A stretch of 64,000 bases of DNA from Rheinheimera aquimaris. GTDB lineage: Bacteria > Pseudomonadota > Gammaproteobacteria > Enterobacterales > Alteromonadaceae. The position numbers and the translations under genes were made by a program. The stretch spans positions 1 to 64,000 of the forward strand of contig NZ_JAJAVQ010000002.1 of assembly GCF_020531985.1 (NCBI RefSeq). The letters run 5' to 3'. Position 1 is the first letter of the stretch; every line of letters starts with the position of its first letter. Below the pieces are notes generated by a model. That model had not been told where the DNA came from. It worked only from the letters and a program-made list of their open reading frames with translations, and did no database searches. Below, piece by piece: positions 1 to 10,246 of the stretch.

Positions 1-41
1 CGAATAATTGAGAAAAATTGGCTTTTTAGGATCGTTCGAAG

Positions 42-67
42 AAAAAACGCTCGAAAAGCGCTTTTTT
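42..67 (+). terminator. Rho-independent terminator of an upstream gene
   Basis: A-rich arm 42-51 pairs with 57-67 (core CGCT/AGCG, one bulged C at 61, then six A-T pairs) around a short CGAAA loop, and the T-run forms the 3' arm. It lies before the yrdA ribosome binding site, so it should end a transcript entering from the left edge. In E. coli an rRNA operon is next to yrdA; whether that holds here cannot be seen. Confidence 0.6.
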
Positions 68-107
68 AATACATTTACTGCATAATAACTCAGCATTGGA
101 GGGAATT

Positions 108-641
108 ATGACGATAAGAGCTTATAAAGATGTATCACCGAAACTGGCAAAAGGTGTTTATGTCGACGACTCAAGCGTACTGGTAGGCGATATTGAACTA
201 GCAGAAGATGTTAGTATCTGGCCATTAGTTGCTGCCCGCGGCGATGTTAACTATATCCGCATCGGCGCACGCACTAATGTACAGGACGGCAGCGTGCTGC
301 ATTTATCCAGGCCCAGTAATGGTAAACCGGCTGGTTCGCCGCTTGTTATTGGTGAAGATGTTACCGTAGGACATAAGGTTATGCTTCATGGCTGCAGAAT
401 AGGAAACCGCATTCTTATTGGTATGGGCGCTATCGTTATGGACGATGTCATAGTAGAAGATGATGTCATTATCGGCGCGGGCAGCCTGGTACCGCCGGGT
501 AAGCATCTGCAAAGCGGCTATTTATATGTCGGTAGCCCGGTAAAACAGGCGCGACTATTAAATGATGCTGAAAAAGCTTTCCTTAGTGAATCCGCTGCAA
601 ATTATGTACGGTTAAAGAATGAATATCTGGCTGAAGTTTAA
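108..641 (+). CDS. yrdA: Gamma-carbonic anhydrase family protein YrdA
   Basis: This 177-residue protein is a left-handed beta-helix of hexapeptide repeats of the gamma-carbonic anhydrase class. The three zinc-ligand histidines of the family are visible at H65, H89 and H94 (VGHKVMLHGC), and the R-G-D segment is at 44-46. Zinc binding is therefore likely, although CO2 hydration by YrdA proteins is not firmly established. The ATG at 108 was chosen because a strong GGAGGG lies at 98-103; an upstream in-frame TTG at 96 sits on top of that site and is unlikely. The 3' end overlaps the convergent yrdB gene by 4 bases. It begins the yrdA-yrdB-aroE block also known from E. coli. Confidence 0.93.
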   Translation: MTIRAYKDVSPKLAKGVYVDDSSVLVGDIELAEDVSIWPLVAARGDVNYIRIGARTNVQDGSVLHLSRPSNGKPAGSPLVIGEDVTVGHKVMLHGCRIGNRILIGMGAIVMDDVIVEDDVIIGAGSLVPPGKHLQSGYLYVGSPVKQARLLNDAEKAFLSESAANYVRLKNEYLAEV

Positions 642-874
642 AGCCAGATCTCTCCTGCAGCATTAAAAGCATCGTCAGCGATTGCTTGTTCGGCGAAATC
701 TTCCCAGGTAAAAGCATCCGCTTTTACCTGTTGTAGAAAAAGTGGCGCAGTTATACCTTCAGCTAAAGGTATAAAACACATTACTTTTAGCCCGGAGACC
801 AGACAGCTGAACACCACGGCATTGTTCTCAGCTGTCAAAGCAAAATCATTATTGAAGATGATGCTTTGGTTCAT
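638..874 (-). CDS. yrdB: DUF1488 protein, YrdB-like
   Basis: A small 78-residue protein of the DUF1488 family, whose function is unknown. It is identified by its size, its place downstream of aroE as in E. coli, and family-like sequence (start MNQSIIFNND, a VVFSCLVSG strand, an acidic helix near the end). Its ATG overlaps the aroE stop by 4 bases (871-874), so it is probably translationally coupled to aroE. Its end overlaps the yrdA end by 4 bases on the other strand. Confidence 0.8.
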   Translation of the reverse strand: MNQSIIFNNDFALTAENNAVVFSCLVSGLKVMCFIPLAEGITAPLFLQQVKADAFTWEDFAEQAIADDAFNAAGEIWL

Positions 875-1686
875 TGCGCCAGTTGCTCCTGAACTAAGCT
901 TAATACCGGCGTAATATCCGGCCTTACACCTCGCCAGATAAAAAATGCCTCGGCCGCCTGAGACAGCAACATACCTAGACCATCTTCACAGCGCTGCGCG
1001 CCCTGTTGTTTTGCCCATTGCAAAAATGCAGTGGGCGTTTTGCCATACAACATGTCATAAACCAGCGCACACTGGTGAACATGCTCAGCGGCAATATTCG
1101 GTCGTTCCCCGGTTAAACCAGATGAGGTGGCATTAATAACCAGGTCGTAACGCAGCGCAGGGATCTGAGCAAACCCTACCGCCTGCACGCGGTTGTCGAA
1201 ACAGCTCGCTATTGTCGCTGCTTTTGCCGGTGTGCGATTCGCCAGTACAATCTGGGCAACCCCAGCGGACAATAAAGGCCCGATAACTCCCCGGCTTGCA
1301 CCGCCTGCACCTAATAGCAGCACTTTAGCATCAGCAAGTTTGCAGCCTAAACGCTGCAAGTCGGCAACCAAACCACAACCATCGGTGTTGTCGCCGCATA
1401 GCTGCCCGGCTTCATCTATATAAAGCGTATTAACTGCACCCGCTTGTTTTGCCCGCTCAGACAAACAAGCAGCTAACTGAAAGGCCTGTTCTTTGAGCGG
1501 CGCAGTCACATTAGCACCTTTACCACCTGCAGCAACAAAACGCTGCCAGCTGTCGGCAAAGCTATCGAGCGGTGCTAGAATGGCCTCATATGTCAGTTGC
1601 TGCGCACATTGCTGTGCAAATTGCAGGTGAATAAAGGGTGACTTGGATTGCCCTATTGGATTTCCGAAAACAGCGTAACGGTCCAC
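871..1686 (-). CDS. aroE: Shikimate dehydrogenase AroE
   Basis: NADP-dependent shikimate dehydrogenase, which reduces 3-dehydroshikimate to shikimate in the chorismate pathway in the cytosol. At 271 residues it matches E. coli AroE. The N-terminal substrate domain carries the SKSP motif, catalytic K65 (NVTAPLKE) and D102 (NTDG), at the same numbers as in E. coli. The Rossmann domain has GAGGAS at 126-131 and the NADP-selecting NRT at 150-152. It is the promoter-proximal gene of the aroE-yrdB pair and is divergent from the truncated globin, with very little intergenic space. Confidence 0.97.
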   Translation of the reverse strand: MDRYAVFGNPIGQSKSPFIHLQFAQQCAQQLTYEAILAPLDSFADSWQRFVAAGGKGANVTAPLKEQAFQLAACLSERAKQAGAVNTLYIDEAGQLCGDNTDGCGLVADLQRLGCKLADAKVLLLGAGGASRGVIGPLLSAGVAQIVLANRTPAKAATIASCFDNRVQAVGFAQIPALRYDLVINATSSGLTGERPNIAAEHVHQCALVYDMLYGKTPTAFLQWAKQQGAQRCEDGLGMLLSQAAEAFFIWRGVRPDITPVLSLVQEQLAQ

Positions 1687-1730
1687 AACGAATGTCCATC
1701 AAAAATGTAATACAGAAGATTGTTAATAAA

Positions 1731-2138
1731 ATGACTGCAAATAGCAAGTCTCATCCCACCCCGGATGAACCACCCTATCAATTGATGGGTGGCGAACAGA
1801 CTGTACGCCGGTTAGCCAACCGCTTTTACGACATTATGGAAACGGCACCGCAAGCGGCCGAACTTTACGCTATTCACCCTTTGCCTTTAGATGTTATCCG
1901 GCAAAAATTTTATGAATTTTTGTCGGGCTGGCTTGGCGGTCCGGCACTATTTGAGCAAAAGTATGGTCACCCTCGCCTACGCGCACGGCATCTGCCATTC
2001 ACGGTAAACGAGCAATTGCGCAATCAATGGATGTTTTGTATGAACCAAGCGCTGGATGAAGTGATTGAAAATAGAATGCTGCGTGAGGGCATTCGCCAGT
2101 CGATAGGTCAACTGGCGAGCCATATGATCAACTGTTAA
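1731..2138 (+). CDS. Group II truncated hemoglobin (trHbO type)
   Basis: A 2-over-2 globin of group II, a haem protein thought to deal with O2, NO or redox chemistry. With the start at 1731 it has 135 residues, usual for the family. Aligned with mycobacterial trHbO, the key positions are Tyr B10 at 33 (RFY), Tyr CD1 at 46, proximal His F8 at 87 ([11 protein letters not shown]) and Trp G8 at 100. ATGs at 1692 and 1638 are also in frame, but the first lies almost at the aroE start and the second inside aroE, so both leave little or no promoter room. The gene converges on hemF with a 4-base overlap. Proximity to hemF, a haem biosynthesis gene, is suggestive but not proof of a link. Confidence 0.88.
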   Translation: MTANSKSHPTPDEPPYQLMGGEQTVRRLANRFYDIMETAPQAAELYAIHPLPLDVIRQKFYEFLSGWLGGPALFEQKYGHPRLRARHLPFTVNEQLRNQWMFCMNQALDEVIENRMLREGIRQSIGQLASHMINC

Positions 2139-3067
2139 GGCTCAAGCTTCAGCCAATCCTGTGGTTTTAAATAGCGCTGATACAACTGCGCTTCTGCACT
2201 ACCCGCTTCCGGCTGATAACCATACTGCCAGCGCACCAGCGGTGGCATTGACATTAATATCGACTCTGTACGGCCGCCACTTTGCAAGCCGAACAAGGTT
2301 CCCCTGTCATACACCAGATTAAATTCCACATAACGGCCACGGCGGTATAGTTGGAACTGTCGTTCGCGCTCGCCAAAGGGTGTAACTTTGCGCTTCTCAA
2401 CTATCGGCAGATAGGCCGGAATAAACGCCTCACCGACTGAGCGCATCAATGCGAAGCTTGTATCAAAACCCGGTTGGTTTAAGTCATCAAAGAACAAACC
2501 ACCGACACCACGGGTTTCGTTGCGGTGTTTCAGATAAAAATAGTCGTCACACCATTTTTTATACGCCGGATAGTATTGTTCACCGAACGGGTCCACCGCA
2601 GCTTTGGCTGTTTGGTGCCAATGCACCACATCCTCTTCAAACGGGTAAAAAGGTGTTAAATCGAAGCCACCGCCGAACCACCATACCGGCGCTTCACCTG
2701 CTTTTTCCGCGATAAAAAACCGCACATTAGCATGTGTGGTTGGCAAATAAGGGTTGTTGGGATGAATAACCAAAGAGACGCCACAGGCATTAAAGCTGCG
2801 CCCGGCCAATTCCGGCCGGTGTGCAGTTGCAGACGCAGGCATGTTAGCGCCAAACACATGAGAATAGTTAACCCCGGCTTGTTCAAACACAGCGCCACCT
2901 GTGAGCACCCGGCTTTTACCACCGCCGCCCTCTGCACGCTGCCAGGCGTCTTCGACAAACTGCGCTTTGCCATCAGCACGTTCCAGGCAGCTGCAAATAC
3001 TATTCTGCAACTGTTGTAAAAACTGCTGTACAGCCGTTAAATGCTCATGCGGTTGTGTCTGTGCCAC
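2135..3067 (-). CDS. hemF: Oxygen-dependent coproporphyrinogen III oxidase HemF
   Basis: Aerobic coproporphyrinogen III oxidase, which decarboxylates two propionates to give protoporphyrinogen IX in haem synthesis. The 310 residues are typical (E. coli 299). Family signatures are the GGGKSRVL segment, [14 protein letters not shown], the [11 protein letters not shown] strand, [12 protein letters not shown] and the [14 protein letters not shown] segment. Translation starts at GTG 3067 with GGAG five bases before it. Only one base separates the start from the tsaC stop, so tsaC-hemF is an operon. Confidence 0.96.
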   Translation of the reverse strand: MAQTQPHEHLTAVQQFLQQLQNSICSCLERADGKAQFVEDAWQRAEGGGGKSRVLTGGAVFEQAGVNYSHVFGANMPASATAHRPELAGRSFNACGVSLVIHPNNPYLPTTHANVRFFIAEKAGEAPVWWFGGGFDLTPFYPFEEDVVHWHQTAKAAVDPFGEQYYPAYKKWCDDYFYLKHRNETRGVGGLFFDDLNQPGFDTSFALMRSVGEAFIPAYLPIVEKRKVTPFGERERQFQLYRRGRYVEFNLVYDRGTLFGLQSGGRTESILMSMPPLVRWQYGYQPEAGSAEAQLYQRYLKPQDWLKLEP

Positions 3068-3068
3068 C

Positions 3069-3623
3069 TTAACTCCTTACGATATCGCCGGTTAACGCAT
3101 TGCGGATTTGGCTCGGCTGCGTCGCGCCGCCCAAAGCGCCCGGCATAATAGCTGATAACAGCGAACCTAAACTTTGCTCCAGCTCAACCGGATCGGTAAT
3201 TGATGGTTGGCCGGATAAATTCGCGCTGGTTGACACCAGCGGTTTGCCGTAAGCCCGGCACAGCTGCTGTACGATTGGATGAGCGCTGACGCGCACGGCG
3301 ATGGAATCAAACTGACCAGTAATCCATTTGGGAGCGGTCGCGCCAGCTGGTAGCACCCAGCTAACATGGCCTGGCCAGCTTGCGAAAATCTTGGCGCGTT
3401 TATCCTGGGGTATAGCAGTATCATCCACATAGGGCAAAAGCTGTGAGTAATCGGCAGCAATCAGGATAAGACCCTTTTCAACCGGGCGTTGCTTTATCGC
3501 CAGTAATGCCATTACTGCCGTTTCATTGTCAGGATCACAGCCCAAGCCAAATACCGCCTCTGTCGGGTAGGCTATTACACCACCGTCATTCAGAGCCTGA
3601 ATTACAGAATCCAACGCCGTCAT
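3069..3623 (-). CDS. tsaC: Threonylcarbamoyl-AMP synthase TsaC
   Basis: YrdC/Sua5-family enzyme that makes threonylcarbamoyl-AMP from threonine, bicarbonate and ATP, the first step in forming t6A at tRNA position 37. The 184-residue size fits single-domain TsaC rather than longer Sua5. Visible signatures are [13 protein letters not shown] near residue 19, the lysine-rich [10 protein letters not shown] segment and [10 protein letters not shown]. It is the first gene of the tsaC-hemF operon and is divergent from purE. Confidence 0.95.
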   Translation of the reverse strand: MTALDSVIQALNDGGVIAYPTEAVFGLGCDPDNETAVMALLAIKQRPVEKGLILIAADYSQLLPYVDDTAIPQDKRAKIFASWPGHVSWVLPAGATAPKWITGQFDSIAVRVSAHPIVQQLCRAYGKPLVSTSANLSGQPSITDPVELEQSLGSLLSAIMPGALGGATQPSQIRNALTGDIVRS

Positions 3624-3742
3624 TTCTTACAGTTACTCCAGTATACGAACGGAAATTCACAGTTAAAATTTTCTTCGCTTGCGCAACTGGCTATAATAGC
3701 GCCTTCACGCTTTTAGTTCATCACGTTCAGAAGGAAACAACA

Positions 3743-4234
3743 ATGCAAGTTGGTATCATCATGGGCTCCACTTCAGACTGGCCTACTATGAAAAACGCCG
3801 CTGATATGCTGGATAAATTCGGTATTGCCTATGAAACCAAAGTTGTTTCCGCACACCGCACACCGCAGTTACTGGCGGATTACGCCAGCTCTGCAGCCAG
3901 CCGCGGTTTGAAAGTAATTATTGCCGGTGCCGGTGGTGCTGCGCATTTACCTGGCATGGCAGCAGCCTTCACCAGTTTACCGGTGTTAGGTGTGCCTGTG
4001 CAGTCAAAAGCACTAAAAGGCCTGGACTCACTGTTATCTATTGTACAAATGCCAAAGGGCGTAGCAGTAGGCACCTTAGCCATTGGCGATGCGGGTGCAG
4101 CCAACGCCGGTTTATTAGCGGCGCAAATTCTGGCCACACACAGCCCTGAACTGATGAAAAAAATCGATGAGTTCCGTCAGGCGCAAACAGATATGGTGTT
4201 AAGCCAGCCAGATCCATCACAGGTGCAATTATGA
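3743..4234 (+). CDS. purE: N5-carboxyaminoimidazole ribonucleotide mutase PurE
   Basis: Class I PurE, which moves the carboxyl group of N5-CAIR to C4 in purine synthesis. The protein has 163 residues. Active-site motifs are GSTSD at 8-12, SAHRTP around H38 and [12 protein letters not shown] around H68. The ATG at 3743 follows AAGGA with good spacing; the reading frame is open further upstream but without a plausible start. The purK start overlaps the stop by 4 bases. A TATAAT hexamer at 3692-3697 is the likely -10; I see no convincing -35 and no clear PurR box. Confidence 0.96.
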   Translation: MQVGIIMGSTSDWPTMKNAADMLDKFGIAYETKVVSAHRTPQLLADYASSAASRGLKVIIAGAGGAAHLPGMAAAFTSLPVLGVPVQSKALKGLDSLLSIVQMPKGVAVGTLAIGDAGAANAGLLAAQILATHSPELMKKIDEFRQAQTDMVLSQPDPSQVQL

Positions 4235-5364
4235 AGGTATTAGTACTGGGAGCCGGCCAGCTAGCGCGGATGATGTCCCTAGCCGGTGCACCGCTGAATA
4301 TCAGCATCAGTGCGTATGATGTTAACAGCGACAGTATAGTGCACCCGTTAACACAGCAGCCTTTAGGTAAAGGTCTGGACAAGGCCATTGCCGATGCCGA
4401 CGTTGTTACAGCAGAGTTTGAACATATACCTCTACCGATTCTGGCGCAGTGTCAGCAAAGCGGTAAGTTTTTACCCGGCGAAACCGCGATAAAAGCCGGT
4501 GGTGACCGTCGATTAGAAAAACAGTTGCTGGATGACGCAGCTGTGCGTTCTGCCGCTTATCATATCGTTAATAACGAAACGGACTTTGAACAAGCTATTC
4601 GCAAACTGGGTTTACCCTTAGTATTTAAAAGTGCACTGGCTGGCTACGACGGCAAAGGCCAATGGCGCTTAAAGCGCGCTGAGGATGCCGCTGCACTGTG
4701 GCAGCAACTGGATGCGTTTCTTCAGGCAGACAGTAAACAAAGCATCGTTGCCGAGCAGTTTATTCCGTTTCAGCGTGAAGTTTCACTGATTGGTGCCCGC
4801 CGAGCCAATGGTGATGTGCAGGTGTTTCCACTAACTGAGAACCATCACGTCAATGGTGTGCTTAGCGTATCGCTGGCGGCAGCCGGGAATGAGCAACTGC
4901 AACAACAGGCACAGCAGATGTTTACTGCGGTGGCTAATCAACTCAACTACATTGGTGTATTAGCGATAGAGTTTTTTGACGTTAACGGCGAGCTGCTGGT
5001 TAACGAAATTGCCCCGCGGGTACATAACTCTGGTCATTGGACGCAGCAAGGTGCCGACGTTTGCCAGTTTGAACAGCATTTACGTGCTGTGTGTAATTTA
5101 CCTTTGGGCAGTGCTGCGTTAGTTCGCCCCAGCCTGATGGTAAACATTCTTGGCGAAGAAAGCGTGCCGGAAGCTATTTTGGACATACCAGGCTTACACC
5201 TGCACTGGTACGGTAAAACGAAACGGGCAGGCAGAAAGATGGGCCATATTAATTTGTCCGGTGCGACAACAGCGGAACTTAAAGCCCGGTTTGAGACATT
5301 GATCAGCTTGTTGCCTGAAACGGCCTTTCCTGAACTGGCACTAATGGCCGCCAGGCTGAAGTAA
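4231..5364 (+). CDS. purK: N5-carboxyaminoimidazole ribonucleotide synthase PurK
   Basis: ATP-grasp enzyme that carboxylates aminoimidazole ribonucleotide with bicarbonate and ATP, supplying the PurE substrate. The 377-residue protein begins with the GAGQLARM motif of the PurK pre-ATP-grasp domain, has [16 protein letters not shown] in the ATP-grasp and ends its catalytic part with [18 protein letters not shown], a PurK hallmark. It overlaps purE by 4 bases, so the two are coupled. It converges on yrdD with a shared hairpin terminator. Confidence 0.97.
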   Translation: MKVLVLGAGQLARMMSLAGAPLNISISAYDVNSDSIVHPLTQQPLGKGLDKAIADADVVTAEFEHIPLPILAQCQQSGKFLPGETAIKAGGDRRLEKQLLDDAAVRSAAYHIVNNETDFEQAIRKLGLPLVFKSALAGYDGKGQWRLKRAEDAAALWQQLDAFLQADSKQSIVAEQFIPFQREVSLIGARRANGDVQVFPLTENHHVNGVLSVSLAAAGNEQLQQQAQQMFTAVANQLNYIGVLAIEFFDVNGELLVNEIAPRVHNSGHWTQQGADVCQFEQHLRAVCNLPLGSAALVRPSLMVNILGEESVPEAILDIPGLHLHWYGKTKRAGRKMGHINLSGATTAELKARFETLISLLPETAFPELALMAARLK

Positions 5365-5371
5365 GAATGAG

Positions 5372-5394
5372 GCCGGTGCTAGTCTGGCACCGGC
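5372..5394. terminator. Hairpin between convergent purK and yrdD
   Basis: An 8-bp perfect stem GCCGGTGC/GCACCGGC with a 7-base loop lies just after the purK stop and covers the yrdD stop codon. It has no long T-run on either side, so it may be a weak bidirectional terminator or an mRNA 3' end stabiliser. Confidence 0.55.
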
Positions 5395-5921
5395 TGCTTT
5401 ACACCGCAGCGCTTATCGGCACAGAATAGCTGGCCTTTTTTATAGATCAATAAACCAAAGTCGCAGTCGGCGCACTGCCCACTAACAGGTTGGTCATTTA
5501 GTAAAAACTTACATTTGGGGTAGTTATCGCAGCCCCAGAAGTGCTTACCAAATTTATTCACCCGCTCAGTCATGTGGCCATTACTGCACTTAGGGCAAAG
5601 CAACCGCTCAGCTTCAGGCTGTTCATCTTGTTCGTGTACAACAAAATGGCAGTCGGGATAGTTTGTGCAGCCGATAAACATACCATAGCGACCATTCTTT
5701 ACCGCTAACGCAGCACCGCACTCTGGGCATGGTTCGGTTTCAAGCACTTTTACAATCGCGGTTTCATGCTGATGCAATGCTTTAATATAGTGACAAGCCG
5801 GGTAAGCACTACAGCCGAGAAAAGGACCGTTTTTACCGGATTTCATCACCAGGGGTTGCTGGCATAAAGGGCACAGTTGCTGCTGTTGTGGCAACGAGAA
5901 TAGCGCAGAATCGTCGGTCAT
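5379..5921 (-). CDS. yrdD: Topoisomerase I-type C4 zinc-ribbon protein YrdD
   Basis: A 180-residue protein made of four C4 zinc ribbons like those at the C terminus of topoisomerase I, but with no topoisomerase core. The cysteines are C17/20/37/43, C65/68/85/91, C109/112/131/137 and C150/153/167/172. Such proteins probably bind single-stranded nucleic acid; the exact role of YrdD is unknown. It is the last gene of a minus-strand operon lysM gene-dprA-smg-yrdD and lies 15 bases from smg, matching the yrdD-smg-dprA order of E. coli. Confidence 0.9.
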   Translation of the reverse strand: MTDDSALFSLPQQQQLCPLCQQPLVMKSGKNGPFLGCSAYPACHYIKALHQHETAIVKVLETEPCPECGAALAVKNGRYGMFIGCTNYPDCHFVVHEQDEQPEAERLLCPKCSNGHMTERVNKFGKHFWGCDNYPKCKFLLNDQPVSGQCADCDFGLLIYKKGQLFCADKRCGVKQPVPD

Positions 5922-5936
5922 AAAGTTAAAGGCCGC

Positions 5937-6410
5937 TTAGTGCAGCGGCCCTTCAGGTTCATCAAAAATTAAGTCTTCCATCTGGGCATAGGCGGATTCA
6001 TGGCCTGGAACGTTGAACAGCACCATCAGTACCACCCATTTTAAATCTTCCAGGCTGATGCTGTTACCATCTAAATCCATCACTCTATCAATCACCATTT
6101 CACGGGTAACAGCATCGAGTACATTGATCTGCTCCAGAAACAGCAAGAAGCCCTGACACTCGACTTCCAGTTTTGCCAGTTCAGGCGCACTGTAAATACG
6201 AGTTGCGTTGGACGCTCCTTTTGATAAGTAAGGCTTGACGTGACTTTCCTGCAGCGCAGACAGATTGTCGAGCCATTTTAGCGCTTTAAAGATATCGTCG
6301 TCATGAAAACCCGCCCGGCTTAGCTCTTTGGTCAGATCAGCATGATTAACGTAAATGTCAGATTCGTTGTGGATATAATTTTCGAACAGGTAAACGAGGA
6401 TATCAAACAT
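5937..6410 (-). CDS. smg: Smg family protein (DUF494)
   Basis: A 157-residue DUF494 protein, recognised by its start [13 protein letters not shown], the [10 protein letters not shown] segment and the conserved place directly after dprA. Its molecular function is not established. It starts 2 bases after the dprA stop, so the two are almost certainly cotranscribed. Confidence 0.9.
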   Translation of the reverse strand: MFDILVYLFENYIHNESDIYVNHADLTKELSRAGFHDDDIFKALKWLDNLSALQESHVKPYLSKGASNATRIYSAPELAKLEVECQGFLLFLEQINVLDAVTREMVIDRVMDLDGNSISLEDLKWVVLMVLFNVPGHESAYAQMEDLIFDEPEGPLH

Positions 6411-6412
6411 AC

Positions 6413-7504
6413 TCAGGCACTCCTCACTCTTATGTAGCCACCGGGAACTGCTGCTACTTCTCCAGCCAACTCCAGCTGCAGCAGCGCTATTGTTGCATCA
6501 GCTATCACCAAACCGGCGCGCTCTGCAATCAGATCAACTGCGGTAACTTCATCTCCTACGTTAGCCAACAACTGACGGGCAAACAAGTCCGTTTCCGTAC
6601 TTTTTTCTTCCTCAATACTACTTTTTAGACAACTTTGACTAAAAAAGCTCCATTCTTCCACTATATCGGCCACACTGGTGACCAGTTTAGCGCCTTGTTG
6701 AATCAGCGCATGGCAACCCGCCGACTGTGGGCTGTACACCGGGCCAGGCACCGCAAACACATCGCGGCTGTACTCAGCGGCCAGGTTGGCACTGATCAAG
6801 GTGCCGCTTTTCAGCGCCGCTTCAACCACTATAGTACCTATGCTTAATCCAACGACAATGCGGTTACGTTGTGGAAAAAACTCGGCTCTGGCCTGCACAT
6901 CCGGAAAATACTCCGATACCAGGGCGCCTTGCTCAGCGATGGTCTGTGCCAATATCTTGTTAGACGAAGGATAGACCTGCTCTAAACCATGGCCCAATAC
7001 GGCTATTGTGAGGCCACCTGCACTTAACGCACCTTTGTGGCTCTCGCTGTCAATACCACGGGCCATACCGCTGGTTACCAGATAGCCCTGTTGTGTCAGC
7101 TCAGCCGCAAAGTTATAGGCCACTTTGCGCCCGGTTGGGGTTGGCTGCCGGCTTCCGACCATTGCCAGCTGTTGTTGCGACAACAGCTGCGGATCACCTT
7201 TTACAAATAATAATAGTGGAGGCTGTTTCGTTTGTTTCAATACCGACGGATAGCGCACATCAGCATAAGTTATAACGTGATGGTTCTGTGCTGCATCTAA
7301 CCAGCGCAATGCAGATTGCGCTTTAGGCATAGCTTCATGCGCCAGCAAGTATGCCTGCCGTTCGGTGAGGCCAATGTTGCGTAACGTGCTTGCCGGTAGT
7401 TTAACCAGCTCAGCAAGTGAGATGTGCTCGCGAAGTCGCTGGTACTTCAGGCCATCCAGGCCATGCACAGAGGCTAAAGCGAGCCAGTTATGGAGTTCAT
7501 CCAT
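6413..7504 (-). CDS. dprA: DNA-processing protein DprA (Smf)
   Basis: DprA binds incoming single-stranded DNA and loads RecA during natural transformation; it is also conserved in bacteria not known to be competent. The 363 residues include an N-terminal helical region, the Rossmann domain with GSR at 117-119, SGMARGID at 145-152, the [12 protein letters not shown] segment and [12 protein letters not shown], and a C-terminal winged-helix-like domain. It follows the LysM gene by 24 bases. No other competence gene is in the window. Confidence 0.95.
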   Translation of the reverse strand: MDELHNWLALASVHGLDGLKYQRLREHISLAELVKLPASTLRNIGLTERQAYLLAHEAMPKAQSALRWLDAAQNHHVITYADVRYPSVLKQTKQPPLLLFVKGDPQLLSQQQLAMVGSRQPTPTGRKVAYNFAAELTQQGYLVTSGMARGIDSESHKGALSAGGLTIAVLGHGLEQVYPSSNKILAQTIAEQGALVSEYFPDVQARAEFFPQRNRIVVGLSIGTIVVEAALKSGTLISANLAAEYSRDVFAVPGPVYSPQSAGCHALIQQGAKLVTSVADIVEEWSFFSQSCLKSSIEEEKSTETDLFARQLLANVGDEVTAVDLIAERAGLVIADATIALLQLELAGEVAAVPGGYIRVRSA

Positions 7505-7528
7505 GACAAACCGGCTCCCTGAGATTTG

Positions 7529-8638
7529 TTACAGGTTGGCGATCATGTCACCAACACGGATAGGCCGTTGGGTTTTGGTCACGATAGCAAAGCTGGTGCG
7601 CTCAGACACTTTAAATACCATCAACTCACCCACTTTTTCCCGTGGCAGCGTGATAGTATCTTCGCCAAAATTTTTAAACATCTTTTGTAGCTTGTTTGCA
7701 TCCTCAACATATACCGGACCGTTTTTGCCATCGATCACTGTAGGTGAGTTACGATAAATACCCAGCATATGTCCGGCCTTGAGTTCACTCAGCGTGCCAC
7801 GGTTCAACACCACGATATCCCATTTAGAAAATTCACGCAGGTTAGAGGTGGTATCGATAATAGTGCCCGACACATCAAACTCCGGTTTTTGCATCACAAA
7901 GAAAGCTGGTAGTGCTTGCCCTTCCAGCGCAGGCATAACCCGGTCACCTTGTTTGATCTCACGCTTAACACTGAGCACATTCAAAGACGATGCCTCTGCC
8001 GGAGTATCTTCTGTCGCTTCACGGCCACTTCTGAAAGCGCGCGCAGTTGCAATTAACGTAGTTTCGTAACCAAGCAGGTCGCCGGTTTCTAAATCAATGT
8101 AAGGCTTGCCTTTGCGATACACGCCATATGATGCCCCGCTTTCCAGTACGCCCTTGGCGTAGATGGTATGGTCACCGACAGAGTTCTTAACATTGGCATT
8201 CGACCCCAGAATATAAGGTAATGCTTTGATCTGTTCATCATCAAGTGATTGTTCGAAGGTAAGATAATGGCGGATCATACTCAGCGGCAACGTACTTACA
8301 GCATCTCCACCTTTCATTGTTTTACGAATACCTGGAGATAAGCGTTTTACATTGTCATTAACTATCAGCCTTGGCCTGCCCTGAGCATCGTAAGTTAACG
8401 TTAGCGTATCACCGGGATAAATCAGATGCGGGTTATCAATTTGCGGGTTCATCTGCCATAACTGAGGCCACAACCAGGGTTCGTTCAAATACAGTGCAGA
8501 GATATCCCACAACGTGTCGCCTTTTTTCACCACATAGTTTGCAGGAGCATCGTCACGGATCTTTAGTACGTCCGCAAACACGTTAAAACAGCCACTCAAT
8601 ACAATCAGAGTGACAATCATTGCAATTTTTTTCAGCAT
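7529..8638 (-). CDS. LysM-domain envelope protein, probable lipoprotein
   Basis: A 369-residue exported protein. The first 17 residues form a signal peptide with a possible lipobox LSGC (cysteine 17), although an AD cleavage site at 22-23 would also serve signal peptidase I. A LysM peptidoglycan-binding domain follows at about 35-81 (VKKGDTLWDIS through YPGDTLTL). The rest has no motif I can name. The ATG at 8638 puts the signal peptide at the N terminus and follows AAGGATG; an ATG 42 bases upstream would bury it. It heads the operon with dprA, smg and yrdD and is divergent from def. Such genes are a regular neighbour of dprA in marine gammaproteobacteria; the role is presumably cell-wall binding. 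Confidence 0.85.
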   Translation of the reverse strand: MLKKIAMIVTLIVLSGCFNVFADVLKIRDDAPANYVVKKGDTLWDISALYLNEPWLWPQLWQMNPQIDNPHLIYPGDTLTLTYDAQGRPRLIVNDNVKRLSPGIRKTMKGGDAVSTLPLSMIRHYLTFEQSLDDEQIKALPYILGSNANVKNSVGDHTIYAKGVLESGASYGVYRKGKPYIDLETGDLLGYETTLIATARAFRSGREATEDTPAEASSLNVLSVKREIKQGDRVMPALEGQALPAFFVMQKPEFDVSGTIIDTTSNLREFSKWDIVVLNRGTLSELKAGHMLGIYRNSPTVIDGKNGPVYVEDANKLQKMFKNFGEDTITLPREKVGELMVFKVSERTSFAIVTKTQRPIRVGDMIANL

Positions 8639-8761
8639 GCCTGCATCCTTGAGCTCGATCTTGTTGTAATTATTGCACACTAAGCTGTTAATACAGCGGA
8701 TTAATGGCTAAAATTAAAACATACCACAACCTTTGAAACAAAGCATATTTTTGTAGGTGTT

Positions 8762-9277
8762 ATGGCAGTTTTACAAGTTTTACATTTCCCGGACGAACGG
8801 CTACGTACCGTAGCAAAACCGGTAGACAAAATTACCCCCGAGATTCAGCAATTAGTGACTGATATGCTCGACACTATGTATGACGAGAACGGCATCGGGC
8901 TGGCAGCAACTCAGATCGATGTGCACCAGCGCGTTGTTGTGATCGATATTTCTGAAGACCGTAATGAACCCATGGTGTTTATTAATCCGGAAATTACCTC
9001 ACGCAGCGGTGAAACCAGCTATGAAGAAGGCTGTTTGTCTGTACCACAGAACTACGCCAAAGTTGAGCGGGCAGCTGAAGTAACCGTAAAAGCGCAAGAC
9101 AGGGACGGCAACTGGTTTGAACTGCACGCTGACGGCTTGCTGGCTATTTGTCTGCAACACGAACTCGATCATTTGCTCGGTAAACTGTTTATCGATTACC
9201 TGTCTCCGTTAAAGCGGGATCGCATCAGGAAAAAGCTGGAAAAAGAAGCCAAAATGGCGCAGCGCCACGCGCTGTAA
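8762..9277 (+). CDS. def: Peptide deformylase
   Basis: Metal-dependent enzyme removing the N-formyl group from new proteins. The 171 residues carry all three active-site motifs: GIGLAATQ at 44-51, EEGCLSV with metal ligand C91, and HELDH at 133-137 with the two histidine ligands and catalytic Glu. It is the first gene of the def-fmt-rsmB-trkA operon, the same order as in E. coli, with fmt 12 bases downstream. Confidence 0.97.
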   Translation: MAVLQVLHFPDERLRTVAKPVDKITPEIQQLVTDMLDTMYDENGIGLAATQIDVHQRVVVIDISEDRNEPMVFINPEITSRSGETSYEEGCLSVPQNYAKVERAAEVTVKAQDRDGNWFELHADGLLAICLQHELDHLLGKLFIDYLSPLKRDRIRKKLEKEAKMAQRHAL

Positions 9278-9289
9278 ACAGGAACGACT

Positions 9290-10246
9290 GTGACCACTCC
9301 CTTACGTATTATTTTTGCAGGCACGCCCGATTTCGCGGCGCGCCATCTGCAAGCACTGTTAAATTCTGAACATGATGTTGTTGCTGTATATACCCGACCC
9401 GACCGCCCGGCCGGGCGTGGCCAGCAATTGCAACCCAGTGCGGTAAAACAGCTGGCAATGCAGCACGATGTCACCGTTTACCAGCCTAAATCATTAAAAA
9501 AAGCCGCTGCACAAGCCGAACTTGCAGCTTTAAATGCAGATTTAATGATTGTTGTCGCCTACGGCCTTATTCTGCCACAGGTTGTGCTGGATACCCCCAA
9601 GCTGGGCTGTATTAACGTGCATGGTTCTTTATTGCCAAAATGGCGCGGTGCAGCGCCAATTCAGCGGGCCATTTGGGCTGGTGATACGCAAACCGGTATT
9701 ACCATTATGCAGATGGATGCCGGCTTGGATACCGGCGCCATGCTAAGCAAAGTAAGCTGCGAGATAAGCAGCACAGATTCCAGTGCATCCTTGTACGAAA
9801 AGCTGGCTCAGCTTGGCCCCAACGCGCTGCTGCAGGCGCTGGCAGATTTGCCCCGGTTGCAACAACAGGCGCAGGCTCAGAATAATGATTTAGCCAGCTA
9901 CGCGGAAAAACTGCACAAAGACGAAGCCCAGCTCAATTTTGCGAAAAGTGCTGTTGCACTAGAACGTGAAATAAGAGCTTTCAACCCCTGGCCGGTAAGC
10001 TGTATCAGCCTGCCACAGGGTACCGTTAAAGTGTGGCAGGCCCGCACACAAAACAGCACCACCACATCGCCAGTTGGTACAGTAACCGGTGCAGATAAAC
10101 ATGGCATTCGTATCGCCTGCGCCGAAGGTGAACTGATTATAAGTCAGTTGCAACCACCGGGTAAAAAGCCGATGGCTGCAGCGGATTTTCTTAATGGCCG
10201 CGCTGACTGGTTCAGCGTCGGCAGCGTTATCGGTCAGTCTGAATGA
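9290..10246 (+). CDS. fmt: Methionyl-tRNA formyltransferase
   Basis: Transfers formyl from 10-formyl-tetrahydrofolate to initiator Met-tRNA. The 318 residues include the N-terminal Rossmann fold (FAGTPDFA), the catalytic triad N109, H111 and D147 ([21 protein letters not shown]) and the C-terminal OB-like tRNA-binding domain. Translation starts at a GTG. Its stop overlaps the rsmB start by 4 bases. Its product counterpart def lies directly upstream, a functional pairing conserved in most bacteria. Confidence 0.97.
   Translation: MTTPLRIIFAGTPDFAARHLQALLNSEHDVVAVYTRPDRPAGRGQQLQPSAVKQLAMQHDVTVYQPKSLKKAAAQAELAALNADLMIVVAYGLILPQVVLDTPKLGCINVHGSLLPKWRGAAPIQRAIWAGDTQTGITIMQMDAGLDTGAMLSKVSCEISSTDSSASLYEKLAQLGPNALLQALADLPRLQQQAQAQNNDLASYAEKLHKDEAQLNFAKSAVALEREIRAFNPWPVSCISLPQGTVKVWQARTQNSTTTSPVGTVTGADKHGIRIACAEGELIISQLQPPGKKPMAAADFLNGRADWFSVGSVIGQSE

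Noticed and set aside
1-107. End of an rRNA operon
   Set aside because: Only a terminator hairpin is visible; no rRNA or tRNA sequence lies inside the window.
3656-3742. PurR operator before purE
   Set aside because: No segment matches the palindromic purine box well; only a TATAAT is convincing.
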